Origin: Acridotheres tristis
Taxonomy: Eukaryota; Chordata; Aves; Passeriformes; Sturnidae
Reading direction: 5' to 3'
DNA: 64,000 nt
Assembly: GCA_037013685.1 (NCBI GenBank)
Contig: CM072884.1
Span: 114,895,730-114,959,729 of the forward strand
Shown here: in pieces, positions 44,621-57,700 of the stretch
How the letters are laid out: each line of letters opens with the position of its first letter
Numbering within the stretch: position 1 is the stretch's first letter
The notes under the pieces: generated by a model
Told to the model about the DNA's origin: nothing
What the model saw: only the letters and a program-made list of their open reading frames with translations
Databases searched by the model: none
Made by a program: the position numbers and the translations under genes

Positions 44621-46380
44621 ATTCCACGGCTCCAGCAGTTCCCAGCTGTTTTCCTGCTTCTGCAGAGTGGGGTCCAGGACAGGAAGAGACAGGCAATAGG
44701 AAAACCACCTGCCTGGCCCTGGCTGCCACATCCCCCGCACTGGGGCCATGCCAGAGGTGTCTGTTCCTGTTCCCTCTGCTCCACCAGCTGCCCTGGACTG
44801 GCAGCTCTGGCCTCCTCCTGGCCATAGGCAGAGTGGGGAACCAGGCACCCTGGCCCTAGCCAGGGGCTGGGGTGCTGTGGGGGCTACATGCCCCGTATCC
44901 AGTTTGGGGATGGACTCTTTAAGTGGGATGGGATTTGCAGGGGATGATGTCCTGGATCTGTCTGGACAGCCGGGATTAAGGTGTCCGGACAGAGCTAATC
45001 ACGTTAATGAGCATCTGCTGCTGGTCTGGTGCCGGGGAGCTCAGGGAGCCTCGGCATCTCCTGGCTGGAGCCCCACTCGCCTGGGCACGCTCGTGTGCTC
45101 TTCCTGCAGACGGGGTCAAGCGAGTCCCTGCCGTGGGCAGTTGGATTTTCCCGAGGACAGGAACACCAGGAGGAGGACACTGGCACTGAGGGCAGCCTGC
45201 TGGTCCTGGCATGCCCACTGTGCCCCAGCAGGGAGCTGGAAGGGGCCAGTTTGGGGGATGAAGGAGCAGAGGGGACTCCAGGAACATAGGAACACCATCA
45301 GGGAGTGGGTGGTCCTTTCCCCCTCTCTGCACCAGCTCTACTGGCTTATGCTTACCCCTGCAGTGTGAGCAGCCCTGTCAGAGCAGGGGGGTGGGAGCTG
45401 CTCCCCTGGTCTCAGAGTGCTGGCAGCAGGGTTGGGCATGCCTTGGGAGGCTGTGCAGAATAGGCTGGGGCTGTGCAGGACTCGCTGTGGGGTGTTGGAA
45501 TCTGAGAGCTGAGGACAGGGACTAAACAGGTTGGTTTGGGGAGCAACAAAAAATGGTAAAGCAGGGAAATCAGGATGAACGTGGCTGGTCACTGCATGGG
45601 TCTGGCCACATCCAATACCTGACAGCTGCACAGCCACTCCTGGTTCTCAAACTCTGTAACTGTTTCCTGGGGTTGGAGTGGCACTGTTTGGTGAGGGGGG
45701 CATGTGTAGCGTCGGGTCACAGCGTTTGAAGATCGTTGAAGAGCCCTATGTGTATATCTCTGTCACCCAACACGGATAAGCAGAGCCAAAGCTACTGGGC
45801 AGACTGGTGGGATCACCAGAGCACTGGGATCCCCAGTGCACGCTGTGTGTGCTGGTGCCTGTGATGAGGCTGTGGCGTGGGGAACTTGTATGCCCAGCTA
45901 TCCTCAGTGGGGATCCTGGGAATGTGAGGTACCTGCTGGGCAGACGGCGTGTCCAGGTGCAGCTGCGGCAGCTCCAGGTCCCTGCAGTCCTGCCCACTGC
46001 CCTCACCAGAGCGAGGGTAGCAGGATGGGATGGGGTTGCCTGTGGCATGTGGGACCAGCTGTGTGCACATGTGGAGACATGTCTTCCACAGCTGTGTTTG
46101 CACGTATGCCTGTATGGAAACAGTCAGCCTTGCTGCTGAGCCCAGGCATGCAGCCTGAGTATGACAGACCCAAGGCCATGGTCCTGCCGCAGCTTCCCTG
46201 GCCTCGCAGGGGAAGGACTTGGCAGCATGCAGCCATGGATGTGGGTGCCAGAGCCTGGCCAGGCCAACGTGAGCCCTCCGTGGTGCAGGTCCAGTACCCT
46301 CCCCTTCCCCATCAATCCCATGGGAACATGGTGCCAGCCTGGCATGAGCCCATGGCAGCAGGGGCTGTGTCTGTACAAAT
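44620..46380. other. TPP1-DCHS1 intergenic spacer, no gene seen
   Basis: Moderately GC-rich unique sequence without a conserved spliceable frame, RNA gene or recognised transposon. The open frames on both strands have no domain similarity that I can recognise. Confidence 0.5.
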
Positions 46381-46386
46381 GTGTGG

Positions 46387-48751
46387 TTTATTAAGGCATT
46401 TTTTGAGACGTTGGCACTTGGGTTCAGGCTGCACTGGGTGGCCCGTGCGCGGCCGCGGGCAGCGCTGGTACATGCAGCTCCACGAGACACAATACAAAAG
46501 GTACAAACGAGTAAAAACAGGAATTGTAGTACACTGTGTAAAAATAAATAACTGGGGGCTCAGTGACCCCAGCCCAAAGCAGGGTGCGTGTGTCTGACCC
46601 TTCCTGTGGCATGCCGGGTGGCCCATCTGTGTCCCCATCCCAGATGTGCAGTGGAGCTGGGCTGTGTGGGCAGTCAGGGCAGCACACAGCTGAGGGCATG
46701 GGGCACCCCGGCATGGGACTGTGGGGCACTGGGTAGCCCTAGAGTGCCCCCACAGGGCTGGGGGACAAAGGGCACCCCCAGAGTGCCCCCACGGGGCCTG
46801 GGGAGAACAATGTGTCCCCACAGTGCTTGTGAGCAGGACAGAGAGGGGATGGGGGTGCCCACTCCAAGAGCCTTTGTGGGCTGTTCCTGTGCCAAGGCAG
46901 AACTGTCCCTCCCAGGGCACCTCAGGCCCCTGTAAGTCCCCGGCAGAGTGGGCATGGCCCTGTGCTCCCTTGGTGCCCCTGTCACTGCCCTGTGCCCAGG
47001 ACAGCACCTGGGACCCACTGGCATGTGCTGGGACCCCACACAGCACAAGGGGGTGAGGGGCTGACTATGACAGATGGAGCTGCAGCCACAGTTGGTTCTT
47101 CATGGGAAACGGGGAGGATGGGCAGAAGTGATGCATTTGTCTGCTGTGACAACACCTTTGGGGCTGGGGCTGCAGCCACACCGCAGACATGCTGGGTCTG
47201 GGGAAAGTGTAATGGGAAGGTGCTTCCCCCCGGCTCTGCTCAGGCACAGGCTGTCCTCCCTGACCCCCAAACGCACTCTTGACCAGACTGGACATTCGGG
47301 GCTGCTGTGGGGCATCCCATGCTGTTCCAGCCCTTGCTCTGCACCCATGGCCACGTGGGAATCCCAGCCTCCAGGAGCACCAGGGCTACAGTGGCAGAAC
47401 CCAAGGCCACACTCCAGGGCCCGCGATGCATGGCTGCTCCTGCTGGGCTCAGGAAGAGCTGCGGTGGGGGCTGAGCGTGGTGTGAGTGACACTGCCTGTG
47501 TGACTGCCGTGCACAGTGCTGGGAGGAGATGGGGACCGGCCCCATGGCAGGGGCTCCGTGCGGGCTCACAACATGCATAACAGGAGCACAGAGCAGTCCC
47601 GCAGAGGGGGCTGGGGCCCGGGGCAGGGGGTTCTGGCGCCTTGACCATTTTCTGGAGGTGGCCAAGACGTTCCTGGGGAGCAGTCATGCCACAGGGTCCC
47701 AGGGAAGGCCAGATGCCCAGTGTCCCCACTGTGGCTGTAAGAGAACATGCTGGGTGATGTGGCTTTTTGGGGTACCACCTCCCACCTGTGCCCCTGTAGC
47801 TGCAGGCTGCCTTGTGGGTCTGAGGCATGTGTGGGTCACAGCAGCCATCACCACTGCTCCTGAGGCTGGGCTGTCCCGGTCAGCTATCACACAGCTCTGC
47901 CAGCACCATTGTGCTGCCCGTACCTGGGCACTGTCCCTGCCTGGGACCCGTGCCCAGAGAGGTACCTGGTCCCAGGAACAGGGTTCCCACGCTGAGCATG
48001 GCAGGCGCCTCCCTCCCAGGACCACAGGAACCATCCTGAGGCTCTGGGCAGGAGATTCCCTGGATGTGTCACCTGCAGCAGTGCGTAGTGAAAGGGCTCG
48101 AGAGACCTCAAAGGCTCTCCTGTCCCCGGTCAGCCATGCACAGGCAGCAAGATGTGGGCACTGCTGCGTTCTGCTGCAGCCAGCCCGGTGAGTGTCCCCT
48201 CCCGGCCAGGAAGCAGGTTCATTCCCTCAGGCAGCATCTGTGCCCTGGGGCATGGTGCCCTGCCCTGGGACATCACCCCCAGCCACGAGGCATCGTACCC
48301 CTGCCCTGGAAGCTCCTCGGGTTCCTAGGGAAGGCTCAGGGTCCTCCTGCACCTGGGCTGCTGCATGGCCCCCGGAGCTGGGTAGGGCAGGGTCTGGGCC
48401 TGCAGCCCCTGGCCCAGCACCCCTCAGCTCCCGACCACTCCCGGAGCACCAAGTACCGTGAAGCACCGTCCTGCCCAGCACCAATCTGAGCCACCGCAAG
48501 CAGCACATGGACCATCACCCCGGGGTGCCAGCACTGGGGTCAGCAGTCCATAGGGCACCAGTCAGCACAGCGTCTGCCAAGCTGCAGGGAGGGACAGGGG
48601 TGACAGCCCCCAAGGGCACCTGCAGTCCCTGGGGGCCCAGGCCAGGCACAGCACTGGGAGGGGGATGAACACCCATTTTAGCAGCCCTGGGCTGGGCCCC
48701 GCTCCGGCCCCATGGCTGTGGGCTGGGGCAGAAGAGTCCAGGGGCCCAGCT
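46387..48751 (-). other. DCHS1: Probable DCHS1 3' UTR, with candidate AATAAA at 46392-46387
   Basis: The first strong minus-strand AATAAA downstream of the DCHS1 stop is at 46387-46392, next to an AT-rich stretch (46490-46550) unlike its surroundings. That would give a 3' UTR of about 2.4 kb. No other gene is seen in the interval. An earlier, non-canonical polyadenylation site is possible, so the extent is uncertain. Confidence 0.4.
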
Positions 48752-51700
48752 CTAAATCCTGAGCTCGGCCTCCTCAGGGGGATCCAGCGAGTGCTCAGCG
48801 CTGATAGTGGAGGTGGATGGCCCCTGTGAGATGCCGAAGGGCGAGACCACAGGGGAGCGGGCAGCCAGCGGGGACAATGATGGGGAGAAGCTGGGTGACA
48901 TGGCGGAGGACGAAATGGAACCCTCGTGGCTGATGGGCGAGCGGCGCAGGGAGGACGAGTGCGGGAAGGTCCTGCCTGGTGGTGGCTTGGGGGGCACAGA
49001 CTTGGCACCTGGATGGGCCACCGAGGTGATGAGGGGCGGGGGGTCGATGCGGGGCTTGGGCTCTGCCTTGGGCTTGGCTGGGAAGGGCTTGCGCAGGGAG
49101 CTCTCATCCTTGAGGCGGGCGATCTCCGTGAAGACGCTGGCCAGTGGCTGGAACTGGGGACACCAGTTCAGCAGGTAATCCCAGTTGTAGCTGCCGCGGA
49201 GCTCCTCATCGCTGGCCACGATGGCGGTAAGCGAGCCCTCCACGGAGGGCTTGCCGTCCTCTGGGAAGGCGTAGTCCTGGGGCTGCGAGGAGACACTGAG
49301 GCCGCAGCGGACACCCAGGAAGGCGCTGCCACCCCCATCCTCACGGTACAGCTGCAGGGGTGGCCCTGGCAGCAGCAGGCCAGAGCCTTTCTTGCTCTTG
49401 AACCACTGGGTGCTCTCCAACGCAGCTGGTTCACAGGAGATATCGGAAAGCTGGTCGGCATCCTGCTGGATGCCAGAGTCTGGGCCGCGGGCAGCGATGT
49501 GCTCCTGCATGGAGGCTGTGATGCTGGCCACGCGTGGGTATTCATTGATCATCCGTATCTCGTCATCCTCAGCGGCTTCAGCAGAGCCACGGCCGCTGGA
49601 ATGCGAGGGGTCCAGTGAGCCGCCCCGCGTGTAGGGCCCCGCCGGCTCAGTCCCATACCCTGGCAGTGCCTGGTGGTAGATGTGCTCAGCCCCGGGCAGT
49701 GCTGGCTCTTCACGGCCCAGCTTCTGCAAGGACCCGCTCTGTGCACGGGCCAGTGTCCCCTCCCCCTCTGCCTTCTTGTGGCCCCGGCGCTGCCGGGAGC
49801 GCACCAGTGCCAGCACGATGGCCACAGCCGCCAACACCACCACAACGCCCAGTGAGGCAGCCACAGCCACCAGCAATAGGTTGAGGTCAGGTGCCAGGCC
49901 AAAGGAGGTGTGTGTGACATCAATGGTGACTTGTGCAGAGGCCACACGGGAAGTAGGCAGGGGGCTGCGTGCCTGCACCTCCAGGCTCATCTCCCGTGGC
50001 TCCCTCTTGGTGCGCCCAGCCCCGGCTTGGGGCTGGCTGTCTACACGCAGGTAGATGGAGCCTGTGGTCTGGTTGATGGCAAAGTATGGTGAGGGCTTTG
50101 CCAGGGTATACAGCACAACACCGTCAGCCCCCTCATCCTCATCCGTGGCCAGCACTCGCCCAATGCTCTGCCCTTTGCGCGCGCCCTCAGGCACCTCGAA
50201 GTTGAAGGAGGGGCTCAGGAAGATGGGATCATACTCATCTTCCCCTGTCACCAGCACCCGCACAGTCACAGTGGCCGAGGCATTGCCAGCGTCGGTGGCC
50301 CGAACCAGGAGCTGGAAGGCTTTGGCTCGCTCATAGTCAAAGGTGAGGCGGGAGCGCAGCTCCCCAGAGCTCCCATTGACAGCAAAGGCATCCCGGCCGT
50401 CCCCCATGGTGGGGTCCCCCAGTGCCTGCTCCAGCACCACGTACCGCAGCTCCCCAAAGGCGCCGGTGTCGGCATCAACAGCGCGCAGCGTGGTGACCAG
50501 CGTGCCGGGGGGCAAGTTCTCCCGGATGCTGGCGCTCAGCACCTCCACTGGGAAGTACGGCTTATTGTCATTGATGTCCTTCACCTCAATGGCCACAGGG
50601 ACCAGTGCAAAGTGCCCACCTGGTGTGTCCGTGGCCCGCACCACCAGCGTGTGCAGCGCCTGGGCCTCTCGATCCAGTGGCCGCACTAGGCTCAGGGTCC
50701 CTGTGCTCTCATGAAGCTGGAACAGCCCGTGCTGGTCACCTGAGCTGATGGTGTAGTGAACATGGCCACGTGGCCCAGAGTCGGCATCATGGGCTGCCAC
50801 ACGCAGCAGCTCAGTGCCAGGCAGTGCGGCCTCGCTCACCGCTGTGCGGTACTCGGCCCGCGTGAACACGGGCGGGTTGTCATTGACGTCCTGCACGGTG
50901 ATGAGCACAGGCACGGTGGCACTGCGCTGCGGCAGGCCCCGGTCTGAGGCTGCCACGGTCAAGTTGTACACTGGGATGGCCTCGAAGTCCAGGGACTCCA
51001 CAAGCACCAGGGCTCCCTGTGTGCGGAGCTGTCCCCCGGCCCGGGCCACCCGGCTCTCCACCTGGAAGGCGTTGCCGCTGTTCCCACTGACGATGGTGTA
51101 GTCAAAGCCAGCATTCTCCCGGGAGAGGTCAGCATCCCCAGCCTCCAGTGTTAGCACAGTGGTGCCTGGGCGCAGGTCCTCGGGAACACTGGCGTTGTAG
51201 CATGGCTCCTGGAAGCGGGGGCTGTGGTCGTTAACATCCAGAACCTGGAGCTGCACTGTGGCCCAGGATGAGAGGCTGGGAGAGCCATGGTCACGGGCTT
51301 CCACCACCAGGTCAAGGGTGGGCTGGCTGGCATTGAACTCCACCTGCCGGGTGGTGAAGAGGGTCCCTGTGGAGCACAAAGCCAGGGTCAGCATGGGAAC
51401 CAGTGGGAGCTGGGAAGGGTATCAGCTGGAGGAGCATTTGATGGTCACCCTGCTGTGTCTGCCTCACCAGCCACACCAGAAAGAGACCTCGTGGAACAGG
51501 GCCAGCATGGGACCACTCCCCTCCACGGGCACCCTTAGATTGACCCATGAGAGCACCAAGCTCACGCACCATTGCTGGAGTCGATGGCAACGTCAGGGCT
51601 GGGCACAGCCAAGTGGAAGGTGATGTCCCCATTGCTCCCTGAGTCGGGGTCGGTTGCACTCACAGTAAGGATGACACTGCCGGCAGGTGTGTGCTCTGGC

Positions 51701-54700
51701 AGCAGCACCTGGAATAAGAGGAAACCCCAGTCAGCATCTGGTTCTCTCTTGCCCAGAGCCCCCAGCTTCGCTGGGAGGGGGATCTGGGGCTGGCCAGGCA
51801 GCCAAAGGCAGGGTCGTCCAGCCTCTCACTGGCCAGGGAAACCACGCAGGCAAGAGGTTTGTGCTCTTTTTAAGTGTTCCTGGGGCTCCCCAGCCCTTTG
51901 CCTGGGCTCCAGCACTGCAGCACACATTGCCCAACTCAACCTTCAACAGGGACCTGCTCAGGTCTCGCCACAAACATTTGTCTGGGCTGTCACCCCCTCT
52001 GGCCTCCCCACTGTGCTCATCTATTTCTGCTGGACCCTCTGCATCCAGCTGCGTCCCTTGCAGGGCTGGTCCCAGGGTCACCTGCCTGGTTTCAACTCCT
52101 TCTGTGCCACAGTGACAGCATGAGGGATGTCAGGATGTAGATGTGGGTAGGAAAGCAGGACCAGAAGGGGCTCAGACCCATGCTCTGCTTTGTAAGGGCA
52201 GGCGGGCTAGGCAGCAGCTGCAGAGGGCTTGTGTGGGATGGCCCCTGCTGGCTAGCACACCTAGTGCATGTACCTGATAGAAAACCTGGGTGAAGGTGGG
52301 CACATTGTCGTTCACATCCTCCACAAGGACGGTGAGGTTGGCCTCGGTCTCATGGCGTGTGTCAGAGGCGCGCAGGGTGAGGGTGTAGCGGCTGCGCTGC
52401 TCGTGGTCCAGCGGCCCCGTCAGGGCAATGTGGCCACCGTAGCGCAGCACCCCGAAGGTGTCTGCCGTGTCCCCCTCCAGCAGCAGCGTGTAGGAGAGCG
52501 CAGGGCCCGAGTCCACATCGTTACCCGTCAGCTGGGCTATCTGGGTGCCCAGCAGTGTGTCTGTGGGGAGCAGACATGTGAGTGAGCAGACCCATCCCTG
52601 CCCAGCATACCTGGCTCACCTGGTGGGAAACCAGTTCAATCCAGAGCCTGAGCACCAGGAAGAGGGAAAGATGCCATAGGAGAGGGAGATGCCAGGGGCT
52701 TGGCAGGGCAGGTGGAGGATGGCATGGGCACAGGGCATACTGTCTGAGGACTGTGAGCAGGCAGGGCAGGTGTCTGCAGCCAGAGTCCCAGACACGGGGC
52801 AGGGGCCAGGACTGAGTTGGTAATTCAGGTTGCTCCCTCAGGACACAGCAGCAGCACAGGGGTCATGCTGGAGAGCTCAGGGGGCTTCAGAGGGTCAGTG
52901 TGACCCAGCCCCTGACAGGGACTGGCCTGGCCTCCCTGGGGGCTCCTCCCCACCCCACAGTGCCCATCATACCCCAGCTCTGGCCCTCAGTGCTACAGCA
53001 CTCACTCTCAGGGACACGGATCTCCCAGGGGACTGGGATGGTAGGGCTATTGTCATTGATGTCCATCACCACCACGGTCAGTGTGGCCGAGCCCATGAGC
53101 GGTGGTGTTCCTCGGTCCATCGCTGTCACCACCAAGCTGTGGGCAGGCATGAGGGTCAGATGTGTGCCCACACATGTGAGGGAGCACCTCACCCGTGTAC
53201 AGTTCTTGGGACATGCACTGCACACCTGCATTGCACCTGGGACATGAACTGCAGGTGTGCACAGGCTGGAGCAAGTGCATGTGGTGGGGACACTGCGCAG
53301 CAGCTCAGAGTCTGGGGTGATGGACCTGTGCAGCTCATTCTCTGCAGACGTTTAAGAAATGTACTCAGTGCTTTAGTGTAGTTGACAAGATGGTGATCAG
53401 TCACAGGTTGGACTCAATAATCTCAGATGTCTTTTCCAACCTCAATGATTCCATGATTTGGAGAGCACATGTGGGGCAGTGAGTGTGGTAGATGGAGAGC
53501 ATGTTGGGACAGGGCAGCAGGGTTTTGCACATCTAAGGCCTGTGTTGAAGTCAGGAAGGTGTGTGGGTGCAGACAGAGCACCTTGCGAGGTGCAGGAAGG
53601 TGTCTGGGGCTCTTTGGCTGTTGGGGAACACTTGGAGCCTCTCTGGAATGATGAGGGGTGTGTGGATGGAAAGAATACCCCAGACCTCCCCACCAGAGAA
53701 GAGGGCAGAGGAACCCACAGCCATGGGGGCACATGTGGAGGGGGAGAACACGAACTGGGGGACCTCACCTGAGCAAGGTGTGTGGAAAAGGGCAGGAGAA
53801 GCCTCAGATTCATGGTGGGGTGTTTGCCAGCATTTCCCATTCATGTGGCTAGAGTGGATGGACACATCTAGAGTGTGCACTCATGATGAGGGGCCCAGAG
53901 GGCCTGTCTAGATGCAAGGGAACATCTCGGGGTGCTAGGCTAGTGCAGCGGTCTGGAGCCATGTGGCAGGACACAAGGGTCCTGTGCTTGGAGGTGGAAG
54001 AAACTGAGCAGATGCAGTGCGGATTAAGGAGGCAGGAAGGGGAATGGATGAACCTAGGGCCCTCTCACAATCTCCTCAGCTTTGTAGAGACCTGACTGAG
54101 CTGTGCATGGGCTCATCTTGGCCATCTGGCTTCTGTGTCCCTCAGTCCCACTGACCCTCAGCTGTGCTGCTCAATAGAGCCATTTCACAGCCAGGCTGGG
54201 ACAGCTTTGGGGGCACCAAGAACAGTGTTCTCCCTGCCTCGGGGCTGTGCTCCACAACTCTGTCTCTGTCCTGGCATCCCCTAGCCTGGCTGCACTCACC
54301 GGGTCTGGGACCAGATCTCTCTGTCCAGGATGGCAGCAGTGGTAATGGTGCCAGTCTGAGGGTCAATGTGGTACAAGCCCGGCATCGGCAGGGACTGGTT
54401 GATGGCATAAGTCACCTGCCCGTTTGCTCCCTGGTCCAGGTCATCTGCCAGCACCTGGAAAGTCACATGAGATTCAGCTGTGGAGCTCAAGGAAGAATTG
54501 ATGTGCTGGTGCCAACTCCAGGCCCATGCAGCCCCCATTCCGTAACTCCAGCCAGGCCAGGGCTCAGGCGTCCCTGTTTGTGCCCCGCCATACCTGGATG
54601 ACAGGTGAGTCATAGCTCTGTGACTCCCAGATGAATGCCACATAGTTCTGCAGCTGGAAGCGGGGCAGGTTGTCGTTCACATCCTGGAGGTTGAGGTTTA

Positions 54701-57700
54701 TGGCCATAAAGCCAAAGGAAGCTGCAGTCTCTGCCTGGATCACCAGGCGCAGCCGAGGGTTGGCCTCAAAGTCCAGGCTACTGGAGTCCCGCACTGAGAT
54801 GGCACCTGGGGGGGGAACAGCAGGAAGGGGGGAGTGAGGTACCAGCACCATCCATCCATGCATTCATCCATCATCCATCCATCATCCATCCATCCATCCA
54901 TCCATCCATCCATCCATCCATCCATCCATCCATCCATCCATCCATTCTCAGGTGGATAGGACAGACACACTGATCTCTTCCAAGCCCTCCCCACACTGTC
55001 AGCTTTTCTTCATTCTCAAGAGCTGCCCTGAATGATAGCACCCACACCTTGCTGGGGACAGGCAGTTCCTGCTGACATTACAGCATGTGACAGTCGTCCC
55101 CTCTGGAGACTCCCCTGAAGGTGTGGAGTAGAAAAGGCTGTTCCTACCATGACATAAGCTCATCCAGCTCCAAACTAGAGACACCTCACTGCAGCTTTGA
55201 GTCCAGTCAGAGCCTCACAAAGTGCTCTGAGGATACCCACTGCCACCAGCCTGAGCCATGGACAGCTAGGCTGCTGGAGCAACAAGGTGCTGCTGTCCCA
55301 CCTGAGAAGGAGGAAGGCAGCCAGTAGGATGTACTAAACTAATTGACAACATTCTTATGGGCACATAGGGACACCTTCCATTATCCCAAGTTGCTCCAAG
55401 CCCTGTCCAACCTGGCCTTGGAAACTTCCAGGGATGGGGCAGCCACAGCTTCTCTGGGCAACCTGTGCCAGAGCCTCACCACCCTCACAGGGAAGAATAT
55501 CTTCCCAAAGTCCCAACTAACCCTGCTCTCTGAGGTTTTGGGGAAAGATCTAATTATGAGGGACCACAATTGCACTGGGAGCAGTGCTAACAGCTGCTGG
55601 TCAGTGACAGGGCAGTGTCCACATTCCAGTACTAACACCTCTCAACTGACTGGTACAGTGTGAATAGTGTTCCCATGCCCTGGGGGCCCTAAGCACCTGA
55701 GCAGGCATGAGCAGAGCTCCCCAAGTGTTCCTGGAGCTGTACCTGAGCTGGGCTGTATCAGGAAGGTGTTCCTCTCGTTGCCACTGATGATGCTGTAGGT
55801 GATGTGCCCCGAGGAGCCCCCTGTGTGCATGGCCTGGACACTCGCCACCTCAGTGCCTGGGAGAGCAAAAGGATGTGAAGGGATCGTGGAGCCTTGGAGC
55901 ACGTGGCAAAGGGTTAAGGTGACGCAGGGCAGCATGTGCTGTACCACAGGAGCACCACTCTGCCTGAGGACACTGCTGACAGGGGACTGAAGATCCAAGG
56001 TTAATGTTGGGCTGGGAGCCTGGTGTCATGTTGCTCATCCATGGTTCCTCAGTGGTCTCACTGTGACCCTGGAGACCTTCTGGGAGCACTTGGACACCTG
56101 TGGCTGCCTACAGTGATCTGAACACACTGAGACCAGCCAGCCTATAGGGACACCACCCTGACCAGCCTGGGAACCACTCAGACCCTGCAGTTCCTTGGGT
56201 CTGCCCAAAGCATAACAGAACTTCTCCAGACCCCATAGTGCTCTCTGGTTGGGCTCCCCACAGTGCTTCCCACCTCCCCTCGTGCCCTATCCCATTCCAT
56301 CACAGCACTTTCTAGTCACTGCCAGTGGGTACCTGGGGCGGCATTTTCAGCCAGGGCCACGTCCCTGGTGCTGCGGGGAAAGCGCAGCCCCCGGTAGGGC
56401 TCCTCCTGGACGTGGATCACCACTACGCCTGTGGAGGAGAGTGCTGGCTGCCCCAGGTCCATGGCCAGCACGAAGAGCGTCCGCTGGCGCTGGCTGAGTG
56501 AGCCAAGGGACTGCAGCAGCTGGATGTCCCCCGTGTAGGAGTTGATTGCAAAGGCGGAGCTGGGGGTGGCAAAGCGGTACAGGATGGAGGCGTTGGCACC
56601 TGCGTCCCTGTCCTCGGCCCTCATGGTGGCCACCACCTGCTTGAGCGGTGTGTGGCGGGACAGGTTGACGGTGAGCGGGCTGTGCAGGAAGGCCGGAACG
56701 TGGTCGTTGACGTCTCGCACCACAACAGTGACGCGCACGGCCGTGCTCTTGGGCTCCCATGGTGCTGAGTCCACCGCCTTGGCCAGGAAGCTGTAGGTGG
56801 GCTGGCGCTCCCGGTCCAGTGCCTGGGTGCTGCGGATGCGCCCGCTCTGTGGCTCCACCTGGAACATGCCCAGTGACTCATTGCCCAGGTAGTAGGACAT
56901 CTGCCCATTGGTGCCCTCATCTGGGTCTTCAGCCACCAGCTGCAGCACCAGGGCACCAACCGGCAAGTCCTCTGGCACCTCCACTGTGTAGCTGGCCTGA
57001 GCAAAACTGGGTGCATTGTCATTGAGGTCCAACACCTGCACAGTCACCGACATGGTGGCACTGCGTGGGGGGGAGCCATGGTCCTGCACCACTACAATGA
57101 GGCTGTAGGAAGCAATTTGCTCTCGGTCGAGGGCATGTGCAGTGGAGAGGACACCGGAGACGGGGTCTAGGCTGAAATCCTGCCCAGGGTCTCCACCTAA
57201 AAGAGAAGAGGGGGAGTAACAACGCAGCACGCCTGTAACTGGAATGAGAAAGGCCCTGGAGAGCATGAAGCCCACCACCATGGGGTCTGGCAGAGTAGAG
57301 TGGGTCCCAGTAGGAGCAAACCTCCTTGGGCCACTGCTGCTGCCATAGGGAGTCACCAGACAAACTGTGACAGGATAGAGCGAAAATCTGAGTTGGAAAC
57401 CTGTGAATTAACAGGTCAGAACAGCAAGGAGAGGTGTGGAACTGGTCTAAGCCTGGGGAACTAGACACAAGCCTGGGGAATGAGCAATGCAGCCTGTCCA
57501 GGTCTTAGGGTGCTCCTTACTGGGGGCAGAGAGCTGAGAGATGGCAGCAATGACATGCAGTTTGGAGGAGGAAAACTGACGTGGAATGGGACTGCTGCTG
57601 TTGATGTCCCTAGATCCAGGGAAGCCCAGGGAGAAGTCCTTGCCCAGTCCCATGCTCTCAGTGCATCTCACCTGTCAGCCGGTATTCCAAGCGCCCATTC

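Noticed and set aside
45740..46600. Possible separate gene between TPP1 and DCHS1
   Set aside because: No spliceable conserved frame, signal peptide or domain; composition matches the surrounding spacer.
47100..47828. 242-codon minus-strand frame downstream of DCHS1
   Set aside because: No conserved domain and no splice partners; lies in the presumed DCHS1 3' UTR.
54740..54994. Frame encoding a GWMD-repeat peptide
   Set aside because: Translation of the (ATCC)n microsatellite in a DCHS1 intron.
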